The translations under genes were made by a program, and so were the position numbers. The notes below the pieces were generated by a model, which saw only the letters and a program-made list of their open reading frames with translations, was not told where the DNA came from and did no database searches. DNA of 64,000 nt from Cryobacterium sp. Y50 (GTDB lineage: Bacteria; Actinomycetota; Actinomycetes; Actinomycetales; Microbacteriaceae). The DNA is taken from NCBI RefSeq assembly GCF_002929805.1, contig NZ_PJJM01000097.1, positions 1 through 64,000 of the forward strand, read 5' to 3'. Shown here piece by piece: positions 52,257-60,943 of this stretch. The stretch's first letter is position 1; each line of letters opens with the position of its first letter.

Positions 52257-53288
52257 TTAGTTGGTCTGAGGTCGGGCGACGATGAGAACATCGTCGCCGA
52301 GGCGGTCGAGGGAAAGAATAGAGAGGCGGCGCTGCTCACCGATCGCGGCCACACCGATGTCGGTGAGGGCGAGTCGAGGGCCGCCGATGAGCGTCGGCGC
52401 CAGATAGATGAGATATTCATCGACCAGTCCGGCGGCGACGCAAGCGCTCGCCACGGTCGGTCCACCTTCGATGAACACGCTGCGCAGACCCCGGCCGTGC
52501 AGGTCGGCAAGAACGACGGGTAGGTCGCGGCCGTCGAAAAACAGCGGTGACTGCGGGTGGTTGAACAGGGCAGTGGATGCCGGCAGCTCACGTCGGCCCA
52601 ATACGACGGGCACCGGTTGCTGCTCGAGCAGTGCGCCATCGGCGTCGCGCGCGGTCAGGGCTGGATCGTCGGCGAGTACGGTGCCGGTGCCGACCAGGAT
52701 CGCGGCGGAGGATCCGCGCCGCCGGTGTACGTCGACGCGGGCTGCGGCGCCGGTGATCCATCGGCTGGAGCCGTCGGCCGCAGCTGCACGACCGTCGAGG
52801 CTCGACGCCCACTTGAGCGTGACAAACGGGCGGCCGAGGCGCGCGGCAACGAGCCAGTCGCCTAGGAATTCTTCGCCCTCCGCCACGAGCAGGCCGGCCT
52901 GCACGGTGATTCCGGCAGCGCGCAGCCGGTCGGCTCCGCCGCAGGAACGTTCGCCTGAGTCCGTCACTGAGTAGGCGACGCGGGCGACGCCGGCCTCGAT
53001 CAGGGCCTCGGCGCAAGGACCGGTGCGGCCGACATGGTTGCAGGGTTCCAGGGTGACCACGACGGTGCTGCCGCGTGCAGCGCCGGGGGCGAGCTGAGAC
53101 AGCGCATCGACCTCGGCGTGCTTGCTGCCGGCGCCGCGATGCCAGCCTTCGGCGAGCGTGTCGCCCTCGGCGTTCACAATGACGCAGCCGACCCGCGGGT
53201 TGACGCCGGTGGTCGGGCCTTGGGCCGCAAGTTCGAGCGCGCGGCGCATGGCGCTGTGCAGGGTGTGCACTGCCGCGTTGTTGGTCAT
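52257..53288 (-). CDS. ribD: Bifunctional diaminohydroxyphosphoribosylaminopyrimidine deaminase / uracil reductase
   Basis: A 343-residue protein. The deaminase half has the zinc motif KHAEVDAL and LEPCNHVGRTGPCAEALI. The reductase half starts at about residue 150 (FVTLKWASSLDGRAAAADG) and contains FIEGGPTVASA. It performs the second and third steps after GTP cyclohydrolase II. First gene of the riboflavin operon, directly downstream of the FMN riboswitch. It ends 7 nt before ribE. Confidence 0.94.
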   Translation of the reverse strand: MTNNAAVHTLHSAMRRALELAAQGPTTGVNPRVGCVIVNAEGDTLAEGWHRGAGSKHAEVDALSQLAPGAARGSTVVVTLEPCNHVGRTGPCAEALIEAGVARVAYSVTDSGERSCGGADRLRAAGITVQAGLLVAEGEEFLGDWLVAARLGRPFVTLKWASSLDGRAAAADGSSRWITGAAARVDVHRRRGSSAAILVGTGTVLADDPALTARDADGALLEQQPVPVVLGRRELPASTALFNHPQSPLFFDGRDLPVVLADLHGRGLRSVFIEGGPTVASACVAAGLVDEYLIYLAPTLIGGPRLALTDIGVAAIGEQRRLSILSLDRLGDDVLIVARPQTN

Positions 53289-53380
53289 CCCGTCCTCATC
53301 CGTATCGGACGAGCTCCGGGGGTATGGGTGTGTGCAGACCTGAACAAACCCGCCGGTCGACCATAGGGGCCAACCGACTC

Positions 53381-53516
53381 GTGCGCCTCCCGTCCGGACT
53401 TTGACCGTCGGTGCTGGAGTTTCACCAGCTCAACCGTTTCGCCTCTCTCACAAGGGGCTAACGGGTCGCGGACTTTAACCGCCGGTTCGGAATTACGCCG
53501 ACCCCGGAGCACGTGT
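53381..53516 (-). promoter_or_regulatory. FMN riboswitch (RFN element)
   Basis: Read on the minus strand the segment carries the conserved RFN blocks in order: CTCCGGGGTCGG, GTAATTCCGAACCGGCGGTT, AAGTCCGCGACCC, GAGCTGGTGAAACTCCAGCA, CCGACGGTCAAAGTCCGGA and GGGAGGCG. The outer stem and the arms close as expected. It lies about 93 nt upstream of ribD and should shut off the rib operon when FMN binds. The 53289-53380 stretch is the expression platform. Confidence 0.95.
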
Positions 53517-53590
53517 ACTACTTCTAGTTATAGTGCAACAGTCTGTGCGCGGTGCTATTCCCGCCGACATCCGCTGTCACGGTCAGTAGT

Positions 53591-54565
53591 TCAGAAGGCC
53601 TCGGCCAGAGCCCTGGCTGTGCTCTCGTCGACGAACAGGTCGGTGATCAGTCGGGCGGCGAGGGCCCCGCGCAGGCTCGCAAGCTTGGAGCGGCCGGCTA
53701 CGACGCAGATGCGGCGCGGGGTGCGGCGCAGCACCGTGAAGTCCGGGCCGGTTGAACGCTCATTCAGGGCGATCCCGTCGGCCGAACCATCGGCGCGGTA
53801 AAACACCGTTGCCACGTCGCCGACCACACCGGCTGCGCTGAGCGCATCGAATTCGGCCTTCTCAAGGTAGCCGCCGGCGTAGACGCGGCTGGTCACACCC
53901 GAAAATGGTGAGCCAAGGCCGAACAGGGCGATGTCCATGGTGGCCTGCATGTCGATCAGGCGGCTGATGCTGCGCTCCCGCCAGAGCGCCCGCTTGGTGG
54001 CCGGGTCGTCGAAGAACGCCGGAACTGGAAACTGCTGAACGTGCGCGCCGAAGGCTGTTCCGAACCGGCCGAGAATCTCGCTCGCGTAGCCGAGACCGGT
54101 GGTGCGCATGTTTCCGGCGCCATTGAGCTGCACGATTTGAGAGTTGTGGGTCTGCTTGGGCGTCACGTGCCGGCTGATCGCGTTCATGGTGGAGCCCCAG
54201 GCGATGCCCATGGTCATGTTCGAATCGAAATACTGGCCGAGAATTCGTGCAACGGAGAGGGCCACGCGTTCCAGACGATCGACGTCGCTCGCGCTATCGG
54301 GAACCGGAACGACGTGCGCGGTGATCTGAAACCGAGCCTCGAGCTGCTGTTCGAGGCGACTGGGGGCATCCAGTGGAGATTTGATTTGGATGTCCACCAG
54401 ACCGGTCTCCCTGGCATGACTGAGCAAGCGAGAGACGGAGGAGCGGGAGGTGTGCAGCTCACGGGCGATCGCCTCCATGGTGAGGTCCTGCATGTAATAG
54501 AGGTGCGCTGCGGTGAGGGCGTCGCGGCTGCGATCGGACTGCACCGGGTCGGTTTCGAAAGTCAC
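53591..54565 (-). CDS. SorC/DeoR-type sugar-binding transcriptional regulator
   Basis: About 324 residues. The N-terminal helix-turn-helix reads HLYYMQDLTMEAIARELHTS and RSSVSRLLSHARETG. A sugar-phosphate-isomerase-like effector domain follows (MGIAWGSTMNAISRHV, IVQLNGAGNMRTTG, VYRADGSADG region, VVAGRSKLASLRGALAA). The GTG at 54565 is chosen because AAGGAG lies 6 nt upstream; a GTG at 54580 would put that site inside the gene. Divergent from glpD, so it probably controls glycerol genes in response to glycerol 3-phosphate or a related phosphate. Confidence 0.87.
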   Translation of the reverse strand: MTFETDPVQSDRSRDALTAAHLYYMQDLTMEAIARELHTSRSSVSRLLSHARETGLVDIQIKSPLDAPSRLEQQLEARFQITAHVVPVPDSASDVDRLERVALSVARILGQYFDSNMTMGIAWGSTMNAISRHVTPKQTHNSQIVQLNGAGNMRTTGLGYASEILGRFGTAFGAHVQQFPVPAFFDDPATKRALWRERSISRLIDMQATMDIALFGLGSPFSGVTSRVYAGGYLEKAEFDALSAAGVVGDVATVFYRADGSADGIALNERSTGPDFTVLRRTPRRICVVAGRSKLASLRGALAARLITDLFVDESTARALAEAF

Positions 54566-54587
54566 GGCGGCTCCTTGCACGTATGTT

Positions 54588-54634
54588 CACAACGGGTGAG
54601 AAATTGTGTCGGCCTGTCAGACTGAATCTATTCA
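54588..54634. promoter_or_regulatory. Candidate operators between the SorC gene and glpD
   Basis: Two inverted repeats lie in the 109-bp divergent gap: CACAA-N11-TTGTG (54588-54608) and the perfect TGAAT-CT-ATTCA (54623-54634). Either could bind the SorC-type regulator. The second is 41 bp upstream of glpD. Confidence 0.4.
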
Positions 54635-54674
54635 TATGGCCTGCCCAATGCAAGCCCGAACAGAGGTGACAACA

Positions 54675-56417
54675 ATGTCGTTCTTAAACGCACAGACTTC
54701 GTCAGCGATCGCCGATCGTCCCAACGCCCAAGTGCTCATCATCGGCGCCGGTATCAACGGCATCGCAACCTTTCGCGACCTGGCCCTGCAGGGCGTCGAC
54801 GTGGTCATCGTCGAGAAGAACGACTTCGTTTCCGGCGCCTCCTCGGCGAGTTCGCACATGATCCACGGCGGGGTGCGCTACCTCGAAAACGGCGAGTTTC
54901 GCCTGGTGAAGGAGTCGGTGACGGAGCGCAACAGCCTGCTCAAGATCGCGCCGCACTGCGTCTTGCCGCTGCAGACGACCATCCCCATCTTCTCCACCTT
55001 CTCCGGGGTTATGGCGGCACCGCTGCGCTTCCTCACCCACAAGCAGGGTGCCAGGCACGTGGAGCGCGGCGCGCTGCTGATCAAACTGGGCATGATGATC
55101 TACGACGCTTTCTCCCGGGACGGGGGAACGGTGCCCCGCCACGAGTTCAAGGGCCGTGGCGCGGCGCTCACCGCACTGCCGCTGCTGAATCCAGGCCTCA
55201 AGTACACGGCCACCTACTACGACGCCGCGATGCACGACCCGGAGCGCCTCGCACTCGACGTGCTGCGCGACGGTCTCGATGCCGGGCCGCACGCCCGGGC
55301 CGCCAACTATGTTGAAGCAGCTGGCATGAGCGACAACGGCGTGCTCCTGCGCAACACCATCACCGGTGAAGAATTCACCTTTCAAGCGGATGTCGTCGTC
55401 AACACGAGCGGGCCGTGGACCGACCTGACCAACGACGCCCTCGGCCAGCCGAGTACCTTCATGGGTGGTACCAAGGGCTCCCACATCGTGCTCGACAACC
55501 CGCAACTGCTCGCAGCGACCGGCGGCCGCGAGATCTTCTTCGAGCACGAAGACGGCCGCATTGTGCTGATCTACCCGCTCATGGGTCGGGTTTTGGTCGG
55601 CACGACCGACCTCGAACACGATATGAGCAAGCCGATTCGCTGCACCGAACCCGAGATCGACTACTTCTTCGACCTGGTCGCGCACGTTTTCCCAACGGTG
55701 AAAGTCGATCGGTCGCACATCGTCTACCGCTTCGCCGGCGTGCGCCCCCTGCCGCGCCACGACGACGAAGCCCCCGGTTTTGTCTCCCGCGACTACCGCA
55801 TCGAGTCGCGCCCGCTGCCCCGCGCGGGCGTCGCAGACGGCACCCTACTCAGTCTGGTCGGTGGCAAATGGACCACCTTCCGCGCCCTTGCCGAGCATCT
55901 GAGCACCGATATTTTGAAACTGCTCGGCCTGCCGCGGACCGTCTCGACCGAAGGCCTCGCCATCGGCGGCGGCCGTGATTTTCCGGCAACGGAGGCCGCC
56001 CACCTCGTCTGGGTCACCGCCAATGGCGACGAGGTAGGCCATGACCGCGCCGCCGCCCTGCTGGCCCGCTATGGCACCCGCGCGAGCGAGATTATCGACT
56101 TCCTGACCGACCCGACTGCGCCAGCGGATGCCCCGCTCGCGAACAACCCGGCTTACAGCCGGCGCGAGATCGAATTCCTGGCGTCGACCGAGAGCGTCGT
56201 GCGTCTGATCGACGTGCTGCTGCGCCGCACCAGCATGGCCTTCGTCGGCGCAGTGACCACCCCGCTAGTTGAGGAGATAGCGCTCGTCGTCGCCCCGGTC
56301 CTCGGGTGGGACGCTGGGCGTCTGGCCGAAGAGGTCAGACTGGCCCACAGCATCCTGAGCGAGGTGCACGGAGTGGCACTGGCCCCGATCAGCGCGGGCA
56401 CCGCGCTCGCTGAGTAG
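54675..56417 (+). CDS. glpD: Glycerol-3-phosphate dehydrogenase (FAD, aerobic)
   Basis: A 580-residue membrane-associated flavoprotein. The FAD-binding motif VLIIGAGINGIATFRDLALQ is near the N-terminus, followed by SGASSASSHMIHGGVRYLEN; the C-terminal domain starts about residue 410 (SLVGGKWTTFRALAEH). It oxidises glycerol 3-phosphate to dihydroxyacetone phosphate and passes electrons to quinone. The ATG at 54675 (AGAGGTG upstream) is preferred; an ATG at 54636 would add 13 residues. Confidence 0.92.
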   Translation: MSFLNAQTSSAIADRPNAQVLIIGAGINGIATFRDLALQGVDVVIVEKNDFVSGASSASSHMIHGGVRYLENGEFRLVKESVTERNSLLKIAPHCVLPLQTTIPIFSTFSGVMAAPLRFLTHKQGARHVERGALLIKLGMMIYDAFSRDGGTVPRHEFKGRGAALTALPLLNPGLKYTATYYDAAMHDPERLALDVLRDGLDAGPHARAANYVEAAGMSDNGVLLRNTITGEEFTFQADVVVNTSGPWTDLTNDALGQPSTFMGGTKGSHIVLDNPQLLAATGGREIFFEHEDGRIVLIYPLMGRVLVGTTDLEHDMSKPIRCTEPEIDYFFDLVAHVFPTVKVDRSHIVYRFAGVRPLPRHDDEAPGFVSRDYRIESRPLPRAGVADGTLLSLVGGKWTTFRALAEHLSTDILKLLGLPRTVSTEGLAIGGGRDFPATEAAHLVWVTANGDEVGHDRAAALLARYGTRASEIIDFLTDPTAPADAPLANNPAYSRREIEFLASTESVVRLIDVLLRRTSMAFVGAVTTPLVEEIALVVAPVLGWDAGRLAEEVRLAHSILSEVHGVALAPISAGTALAE

Positions 56418-56449
56418 GTGTGTCGGCCTGGGTGCTATTGCCGACAATC

Positions 56450-56463
56450 TGCACGAACGTGCA
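56450..56463. promoter_or_regulatory. Palindrome upstream of glpF
   Basis: TGCAC-GAAC-GTGCA is a perfect 5-bp inverted repeat with a 4-bp spacer, in the 161-bp gap between glpD and glpF. Candidate operator for glpFK. It does not match the sites upstream of glpD. Confidence 0.35.
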
Positions 56464-56578
56464 CGAATAATCGACCGGCACGGACCCAGGTGCCGATACG
56501 TTTTTAGACAGGTACAACAGCACGATCGCCGGACTCGACAACAACGTCAGTCGGTAGCACCCCATCTGAAAGGTCAAT

Positions 56579-57337
56579 GTGGACAATCTCGGTGTCGTCT
56601 TTATGTCGGAGGTCGTGGGAACAGCCATCCTCATCCTCCTCGGCTGTGGTGTAGTCGCCAACGTCGCGCTCGCCAAGAACAAGGGCTTCGGCGGTGGCTT
56701 TCTCATGGTCACAATCGGATGGGGCCTGGGCGTTTATGCCGGTGTGATCGCCGCCTACAACTCGGGCGCCCACCTGAACCCGGCCGTCACGCTCGGCCTC
56801 GTCGCGAGCGGCGCCGATACGTTCGGCTCTGGAGTTCCGGTCAACCCGGTGTCGATCCTGACCTACCTCGGCGCGCAAATGATCGGTGCGATTCTCGGTG
56901 CCGTTGTGGTCTGGCTCGCCTACAAGCAGCACTTCGACCAGGAGCCGGAAGCGGCCAACAAACTCGGTGTGTTCTCGACCGGGCCGGCCATCCGCTCCTA
57001 CGGCTGGAACCTCGTCACCGAGATCATCGGCACCTTCATGCTGGTCTTCGTGGTCATCGGCTTCGGACGCAACGGTGACGGCGGCGGTCTCGCGGCCCTC
57101 GGCGCGCTGCCGGTGGCTCTGCTGGTGATCGCGATCGGCGCATCGCTCGGTGGGCCCACCGGCTACGCCATCAACCCCGCGCGTGACCTCGGCCCGCGTA
57201 TCGCCCACTTCCTGCTGCCGATCAAGGGCAAGGGTTCGAGTGACTGGGCGTATTCCTGGGTACCGGTCGTTGGTCCGATCATCGGCGGCGTACTCGCCGG
57301 CGCCCTATCGGGAGTGCTGCTGCCCATCCTGGGCTAA
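56579..57337 (+). CDS. glpF: Glycerol facilitator (MIP family)
   Basis: A 252-residue channel with six membrane helices and the two half-helices of the aquaporin fold: SGAHLNPAVT and GYAINPARDLGPR. The Asp after the second NPA motif marks a glycerol-type rather than water-type pore. It lets glycerol diffuse into the cell. GTG start at 56579 with AAAGG upstream, matching the usual MDNLGVVF-like N-terminus. Confidence 0.93.
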   Translation: MDNLGVVFMSEVVGTAILILLGCGVVANVALAKNKGFGGGFLMVTIGWGLGVYAGVIAAYNSGAHLNPAVTLGLVASGADTFGSGVPVNPVSILTYLGAQMIGAILGAVVVWLAYKQHFDQEPEAANKLGVFSTGPAIRSYGWNLVTEIIGTFMLVFVVIGFGRNGDGGGLAALGALPVALLVIAIGASLGGPTGYAINPARDLGPRIAHFLLPIKGKGSSDWAYSWVPVVGPIIGGVLAGALSGVLLPILG

Positions 57338-57408
57338 ACCTTTTCGACGTATCCTGCAGCATCCGTTTGTATACGTAATACCCGCCTGGAACAACAAAGG
57401 AGTTATAC

Positions 57409-58923
57409 ATGGTCAAGTATGTTCTCGCCATCGACCAGGGAACGACGAGCTCCCGAGCGATCATCTTCGACAAGTCCGGATCGATCATTTCGACCGGTCA
57501 GCTTGAGCACGAACAGATTCTGCCGCAGGCCGGCTGGGTCGAGCACGACCCGAAGGAAATCTGGGACAACACGCGTGAGGCCATCGGCCAGGCGCTGTCG
57601 AAGGCGAACATCACCCGCCACGACATCGAGGCCGTCGGCATTACCAATCAGCGTGAAACCGCTGTGGTGTGGGACAAGAACACCGGTGTGCCGGTTTACA
57701 ACGCCATCGTCTGGCAGGACACCCGCACGCAGGCGATCGTCGACCGTCTCGCAGCGGTTGGCGGTGTCGAGCGTTTCAAGGACAAGGTCGGCCTGCCGCT
57801 GGCCACCTACTTCTCCGGCACCAAGATCGTCTGGATCCTCGAAAACGTCGAGGGCGCACGCGCGAAAGCGGATGCCGGTGACCTCCTGTTCGGCACCACC
57901 GATTCCTGGGTGCTGTGGAACCTGACCGGCGGCACCGAGGGCGGCGTGCACGCGACCGACGTCACCAACGCGAGCCGCACCATGTTCATGGACCTCGAAA
58001 CCCTGCAGTGGGACGACGAGATTCTGAGCATTTTCGACGTGCCCAGGTCGATGCTGCCCGAGATCAAGTCGTCGTCCGAGGTCTACGGCATCGCGAGCGG
58101 GCACAGCCTGTTGCGCGAGGTGCCGATCGCCGGAATCCTTGGCGACCAGCAGGCGGCGACCTTCGGCCAGGCCGCGTTCGACCAGGGCGAGGCGAAGAAC
58201 ACCTACGGCACCGGAAACTTTCTGATCTTCAACACCGGAACCGAAATCGTCCACTCGAAGAACGGCCTGCTCACGACCGTGGGCTACAAGCTTGGTGACG
58301 AGCCGGTGCACTACGCGCTTGAGGGCTCGATCGCCGTGACCGGTTCGCTCGTGCAGTGGATGCGCGACCAGCTCGGCCTCATCAAGAACGCGTCCGAGAT
58401 TGAAGACCTGGCAAAAACGGTCAAGGACAATGGCGGGGCCTACTTCGTGCCGGCGTTCTCCGGCCTGTTTGCGCCGTACTGGCGGTCGGATGCCCGCGGC
58501 GCCCTGGTCGGCCTCACCCGCTACGTGAACAAGGGCCACATCGCCCGTGCAGCGCTCGAAGCCATCGCGTACCAGACCCGCGAGGTGCTCGACGCGGTCA
58601 ACGCCGACTCCGGAGTGCCTCTGACCGAGCTCAAGGTCGACGGAGGGGCCACGGCGAACGACCTGCTCATGCAGTTTCAGGCCGATATCATCGGTGTGCC
58701 CGTCGTGCGTCCGGTGGTTGCCGAGACTACGGCCCTCGGCGCAGCGTATGCGGCCGGCCTCGCGGTCGGATTCTGGAACGGCCTCGCCGACCTGCGTTCC
58801 AACTGGCAGGAAGACTCCCGCTGGGAGCCCGCCATGGACAAGAACGAGGCTGACCGCCTCCTGCGCAATTGGAAGAAGGCCGTAACGAAAACCCTCGACT
58901 GGGTTGACGAAGACGTACGTTAA
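57409..58923 (+). CDS. glpK: Glycerol kinase
   Basis: A 504-residue FGGY-family kinase. It has the N-terminal phosphate loop [29 protein letters not shown], the WLLWNLTGG-like segment [12 protein letters not shown], and the C-terminal nucleotide region [18 protein letters not shown]. It phosphorylates glycerol taken up by GlpF, and GlpD then oxidises the product. Follows glpF by 71 nt and is closed by a strong hairpin. Confidence 0.96.
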   Translation: MVKYVLAIDQGTTSSRAIIFDKSGSIISTGQLEHEQILPQAGWVEHDPKEIWDNTREAIGQALSKANITRHDIEAVGITNQRETAVVWDKNTGVPVYNAIVWQDTRTQAIVDRLAAVGGVERFKDKVGLPLATYFSGTKIVWILENVEGARAKADAGDLLFGTTDSWVLWNLTGGTEGGVHATDVTNASRTMFMDLETLQWDDEILSIFDVPRSMLPEIKSSSEVYGIASGHSLLREVPIAGILGDQQAATFGQAAFDQGEAKNTYGTGNFLIFNTGTEIVHSKNGLLTTVGYKLGDEPVHYALEGSIAVTGSLVQWMRDQLGLIKNASEIEDLAKTVKDNGGAYFVPAFSGLFAPYWRSDARGALVGLTRYVNKGHIARAALEAIAYQTREVLDAVNADSGVPLTELKVDGGATANDLLMQFQADIIGVPVVRPVVAETTALGAAYAAGLAVGFWNGLADLRSNWQEDSRWEPAMDKNEADRLLRNWKKAVTKTLDWVDEDVR

Positions 58924-58943
58924 CTCCCACACAGCAGCATCCG

Positions 58944-58975
58944 AAGCCCGGCCCTGCCTCTGCGGGGCCGGGCTT
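58944..58975 (+). terminator. Terminator hairpin after glpK
   Basis: AAGCCCGGCCC pairs perfectly with GGGCCGGGCTT around a 10-nt loop, 20 nt after the glpK stop. No T-run beyond the two in the stem. Confidence 0.8.
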
Positions 58976-59017
58976 TCGGCATGGTCCGTCTCTCTGCCCC
59001 CTCTTTTCACTCTCCCC

Positions 59018-59114
59018 GTGGCTAATTCAGGAAATCCGCCGGGGGAGGGCTTTGCGCCCGCGGACCAGTCCGGTGCACGCCTGAGTGGTCGGGTGCCTTT
59101 CCTGAATCAGCCAC
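59018..59114. repeat. Inverted-end intergenic element, copy 3
   Basis: 97 bp. Left end GTGGCTAATTCAGGAAATCC, right end CCTTTCCTGAATCAGCCAC. GC-rich core unrelated to the other copies. No coding potential. The 58924-59646 gap holds copies 3-5 and no gene I can support. Confidence 0.85.
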
Positions 59115-59215
59115 TTAGCGGTGCCAATGCCACTCCGGCCGCCTGCTCGACCCGCCACTCGGGCCGCGCGCCGCGACGGCTTCCGCAATGGACGAGTTCA
59201 GACCCTCCGCATGAT

Positions 59216-59312
59216 GTGGCTAATTCAGGAAATCCTCTAGCGTGAGGGCCGACCGGGCCCGACAGTGTGCGAACAACATGCTTCGTGTCCGGGAATCTCC
59301 TGACTTAGCCAC
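59216..59312. repeat. Inverted-end intergenic element, copy 4
   Basis: 97 bp. Left end GTGGCTAATTCAGGAAATCC, identical to copy 3; right end GGAATCTCCTGACTTAGCCAC. Same orientation and 101 bp after copy 3. Confidence 0.85.
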
Positions 59313-59444
59313 GAATCGCGCGCGGGACTCATACAGAGACCCCGTCCCAATGTCCGTCGCGTCGCCGCCGTCGCACTTGCTAACATCGCGTTTAAAGAGC
59401 GAGGTGGACTTCAGACGCCGGTCCTGACCATGACCATCACGGTC

Positions 59445-59530
59445 GGGGCTAAGTCAGGAAATTCTCGCTCTCAGGCCCGGACCGCTGCCGGGCACTCCTC
59501 GTAAAGTCAAGGTTTTCCTGAATTCGCCAC
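59445..59530. repeat. Inverted-end intergenic element, copy 5 (short)
   Basis: 86 bp. Left end GGGGCTAAGTCAGGAAATTC, right end GGTTTTCCTGAATTCGCCAC. The core can form a CCCGG/CCGGG stem. It is the only copy clearly shorter than 96 bp. Confidence 0.78.
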
Positions 59531-59560
59531 GCTGTTCGAACGCAACAACTGGTTCTGGAG

Positions 59561-59569
59561 TTATCCACA
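59561..59569 (+). other. Perfect DnaA-box consensus
   Basis: TTATCCACA matches the classical DnaA box exactly. It is single and sits 78 bp upstream of the AbiEi/DUF559 gene. No clustering or replication genes are nearby, so it is not an origin. Confidence 0.4.
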
Positions 59570-59646
59570 GGTGCTGATTCGCCCGTCTGTCCACCGAAAT
59601 GCCGGTTCACGGTTTCAACAAGCCGGTTGATCACCATGCTGGCCAC

Positions 59647-60537
59647 ATGACTTGGGAATTGCTCTTTCAGGAATCGAGCCGAACAGTTATCCAGACCAGC
59701 GAGCTGAGAGCAGCCGGGGCGACCTGGCGGTCCCTCAAAGGGGCCGTCGACAACGGATTCCTGGTGCGCGGTCGTCGTGGGCACTACGCACTGCCCTCCA
59801 CCAACCAACGTATTCTCGAAGCAGTACGCGTCGGTGGCCGGCTCAGCTGCATATCCGCAGCAGCCGACGTGGGCATCTTTGCGGTTGACCCGAGCATCGC
59901 GCATATCCATCTTGATCCAAATGCCTCGAGATTGCGTGCACCCAAGGATCGTTTTCAGCGGCTCACCGTGGCCAACCGCAAGGGTATTGAGTTGCATTGG
60001 GATCGGCTATCGGCCCCCGAGGACGGCACCGAGTACAGCATCGGTCTAGTGGATGCCCTGATTCAGATCTTTCGATGCCAGCAGCCGCGATTTGCATTGG
60101 CCTCGCTCGACAACGCCTTGCACTTGCAGAGGTTGCCGCTGTCTAGCGTTGCGGAGATTTTCGCCGCTCTGCCCGAAGAAATACAGTATCTCCGGTCCTG
60201 GGTCGATACTCGGAGCGAATCGGGCCAAGAAACCGTGCTCCGTTTCATCGTGCGACTTGCAGGGTTTCGGTTCGAAATACAGGTGTCGATCAGTGGCGTG
60301 GGGCGCGTTGACATGGTGATAGAAGGATGTCTCGTGATCGAAGCCGACAGCCGTCAGTTTCATGATGGTTGGGAGGCTCACCTGCGTGATCGCACCCGCG
60401 ACTGTGACCTGGCAGGTATGTCCTACATGAGTTACCGCGCCATCCACCGAGACATTCTGTACCACCCAGAGCGCGTCATGGCCGCGATAGTCGGGCTCCT
60501 GGCCGTGCGGAATCACTTTCGCACCTACGTCCTGTAA
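59647..60537 (+). CDS. AbiEi-like N-terminal domain with DUF559-type endonuclease domain
   Basis: A 296-residue protein. The N-terminal part (about 8-65) resembles the winged-helix AbiEi antitoxin-like domain (TSELRAAGATWRSLKGAVDN, GFLVRGRRGHYALP). The C-terminal part (about 200-290) resembles DUF559, a Vsr/restriction-like nuclease fold (GRVDMVIEGCLVIEADSRQF then RDRTRDCDLAGM). Such genes are common in Microbacteriaceae and are suspected defence or DNA-repair proteins; function unproven. The ATG at 59647 gives the compact N-terminus. It is flanked on both sides by inverted-end repeats. Confidence 0.8.
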   Translation: MTWELLFQESSRTVIQTSELRAAGATWRSLKGAVDNGFLVRGRRGHYALPSTNQRILEAVRVGGRLSCISAAADVGIFAVDPSIAHIHLDPNASRLRAPKDRFQRLTVANRKGIELHWDRLSAPEDGTEYSIGLVDALIQIFRCQQPRFALASLDNALHLQRLPLSSVAEIFAALPEEIQYLRSWVDTRSESGQETVLRFIVRLAGFRFEIQVSISGVGRVDMVIEGCLVIEADSRQFHDGWEAHLRDRTRDCDLAGMSYMSYRAIHRDILYHPERVMAAIVGLLAVRNHFRTYVL

Positions 60538-60570
60538 TGAGCGCCGAACCGCACAGCAGACCCTGGTTGC

Positions 60571-60667
60571 ATGGCAAATTCAAATAATTTGGCAGTCCAA
60601 GCACGGCCATCCGCGTGTTGGCAGTGGTGGCTGCATCCGCTCGCGCAAATCTCCTGAATTAGCCACG
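60571..60667. repeat. Inverted-end intergenic element, copy 6 (left end decayed)
   Basis: 97 bp. Right end AAATCTCCTGAATTAGCCAC is clear; the left end ATGGCAAATTCAAATAATTT has several changes but lies at exactly the expected distance. Confidence 0.65.
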
Positions 60668-60786
60668 CGGCGACCCTGCGATCGAGGTACCTCGTGCATG
60701 CTGTGGCAGGTTTCGCTTGCGGCGGCTTGCTCCGCTGCGTTTGGCTGTTAGATGTCACTTCGCCGGGTGACTCGACATGGTGCGCG

Positions 60787-60882
60787 GTGGCCCGTTCAGG
60801 AAATCCGTCGCCGCTGTGATCCAAATTGCCCGCGTCCCGGAGCCTTCGGGCAACCAGCCGACAGATTTCCTGAATTAGCCAC
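60787..60882. repeat. Inverted-end intergenic element, copy 7
   Basis: 96 bp. Left end GTGGCCCGTTCAGGAAATCC, right end GATTTCCTGAATTAGCCAC. The core contains a GCCCG/CGGGC stem. The 60538-60943 gap holds copies 6 and 7 and no gene. Confidence 0.82.
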
Positions 60883-60943
60883 GAAAGGACGATTACTACC
60901 TAGAGCCGTGGCCACGAGGGCGCCCAATGTGGTGGTGCCGGGG

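Noticed and set aside
57403..59010. A long antisense frame over glpK
   Set aside because: Typical long shadow frame of a high-GC gene. Glycerol kinase motifs occupy the plus strand.
59561..59569. A perfect DnaA box as a possible replication origin
   Set aside because: It is single, with no second box, no AT-rich unwinding region and no dnaA/dnaN/parAB genes nearby.
59018..60882. The repeated elements as a CRISPR array or integron attC sites
   Set aside because: Spacing between copies is irregular (about 100 bp to 1 kb), a gene interrupts the series, the repeat is an inverted pair around a variable core, and no cas or integrase gene is present. The ends do not contain attC core sites.
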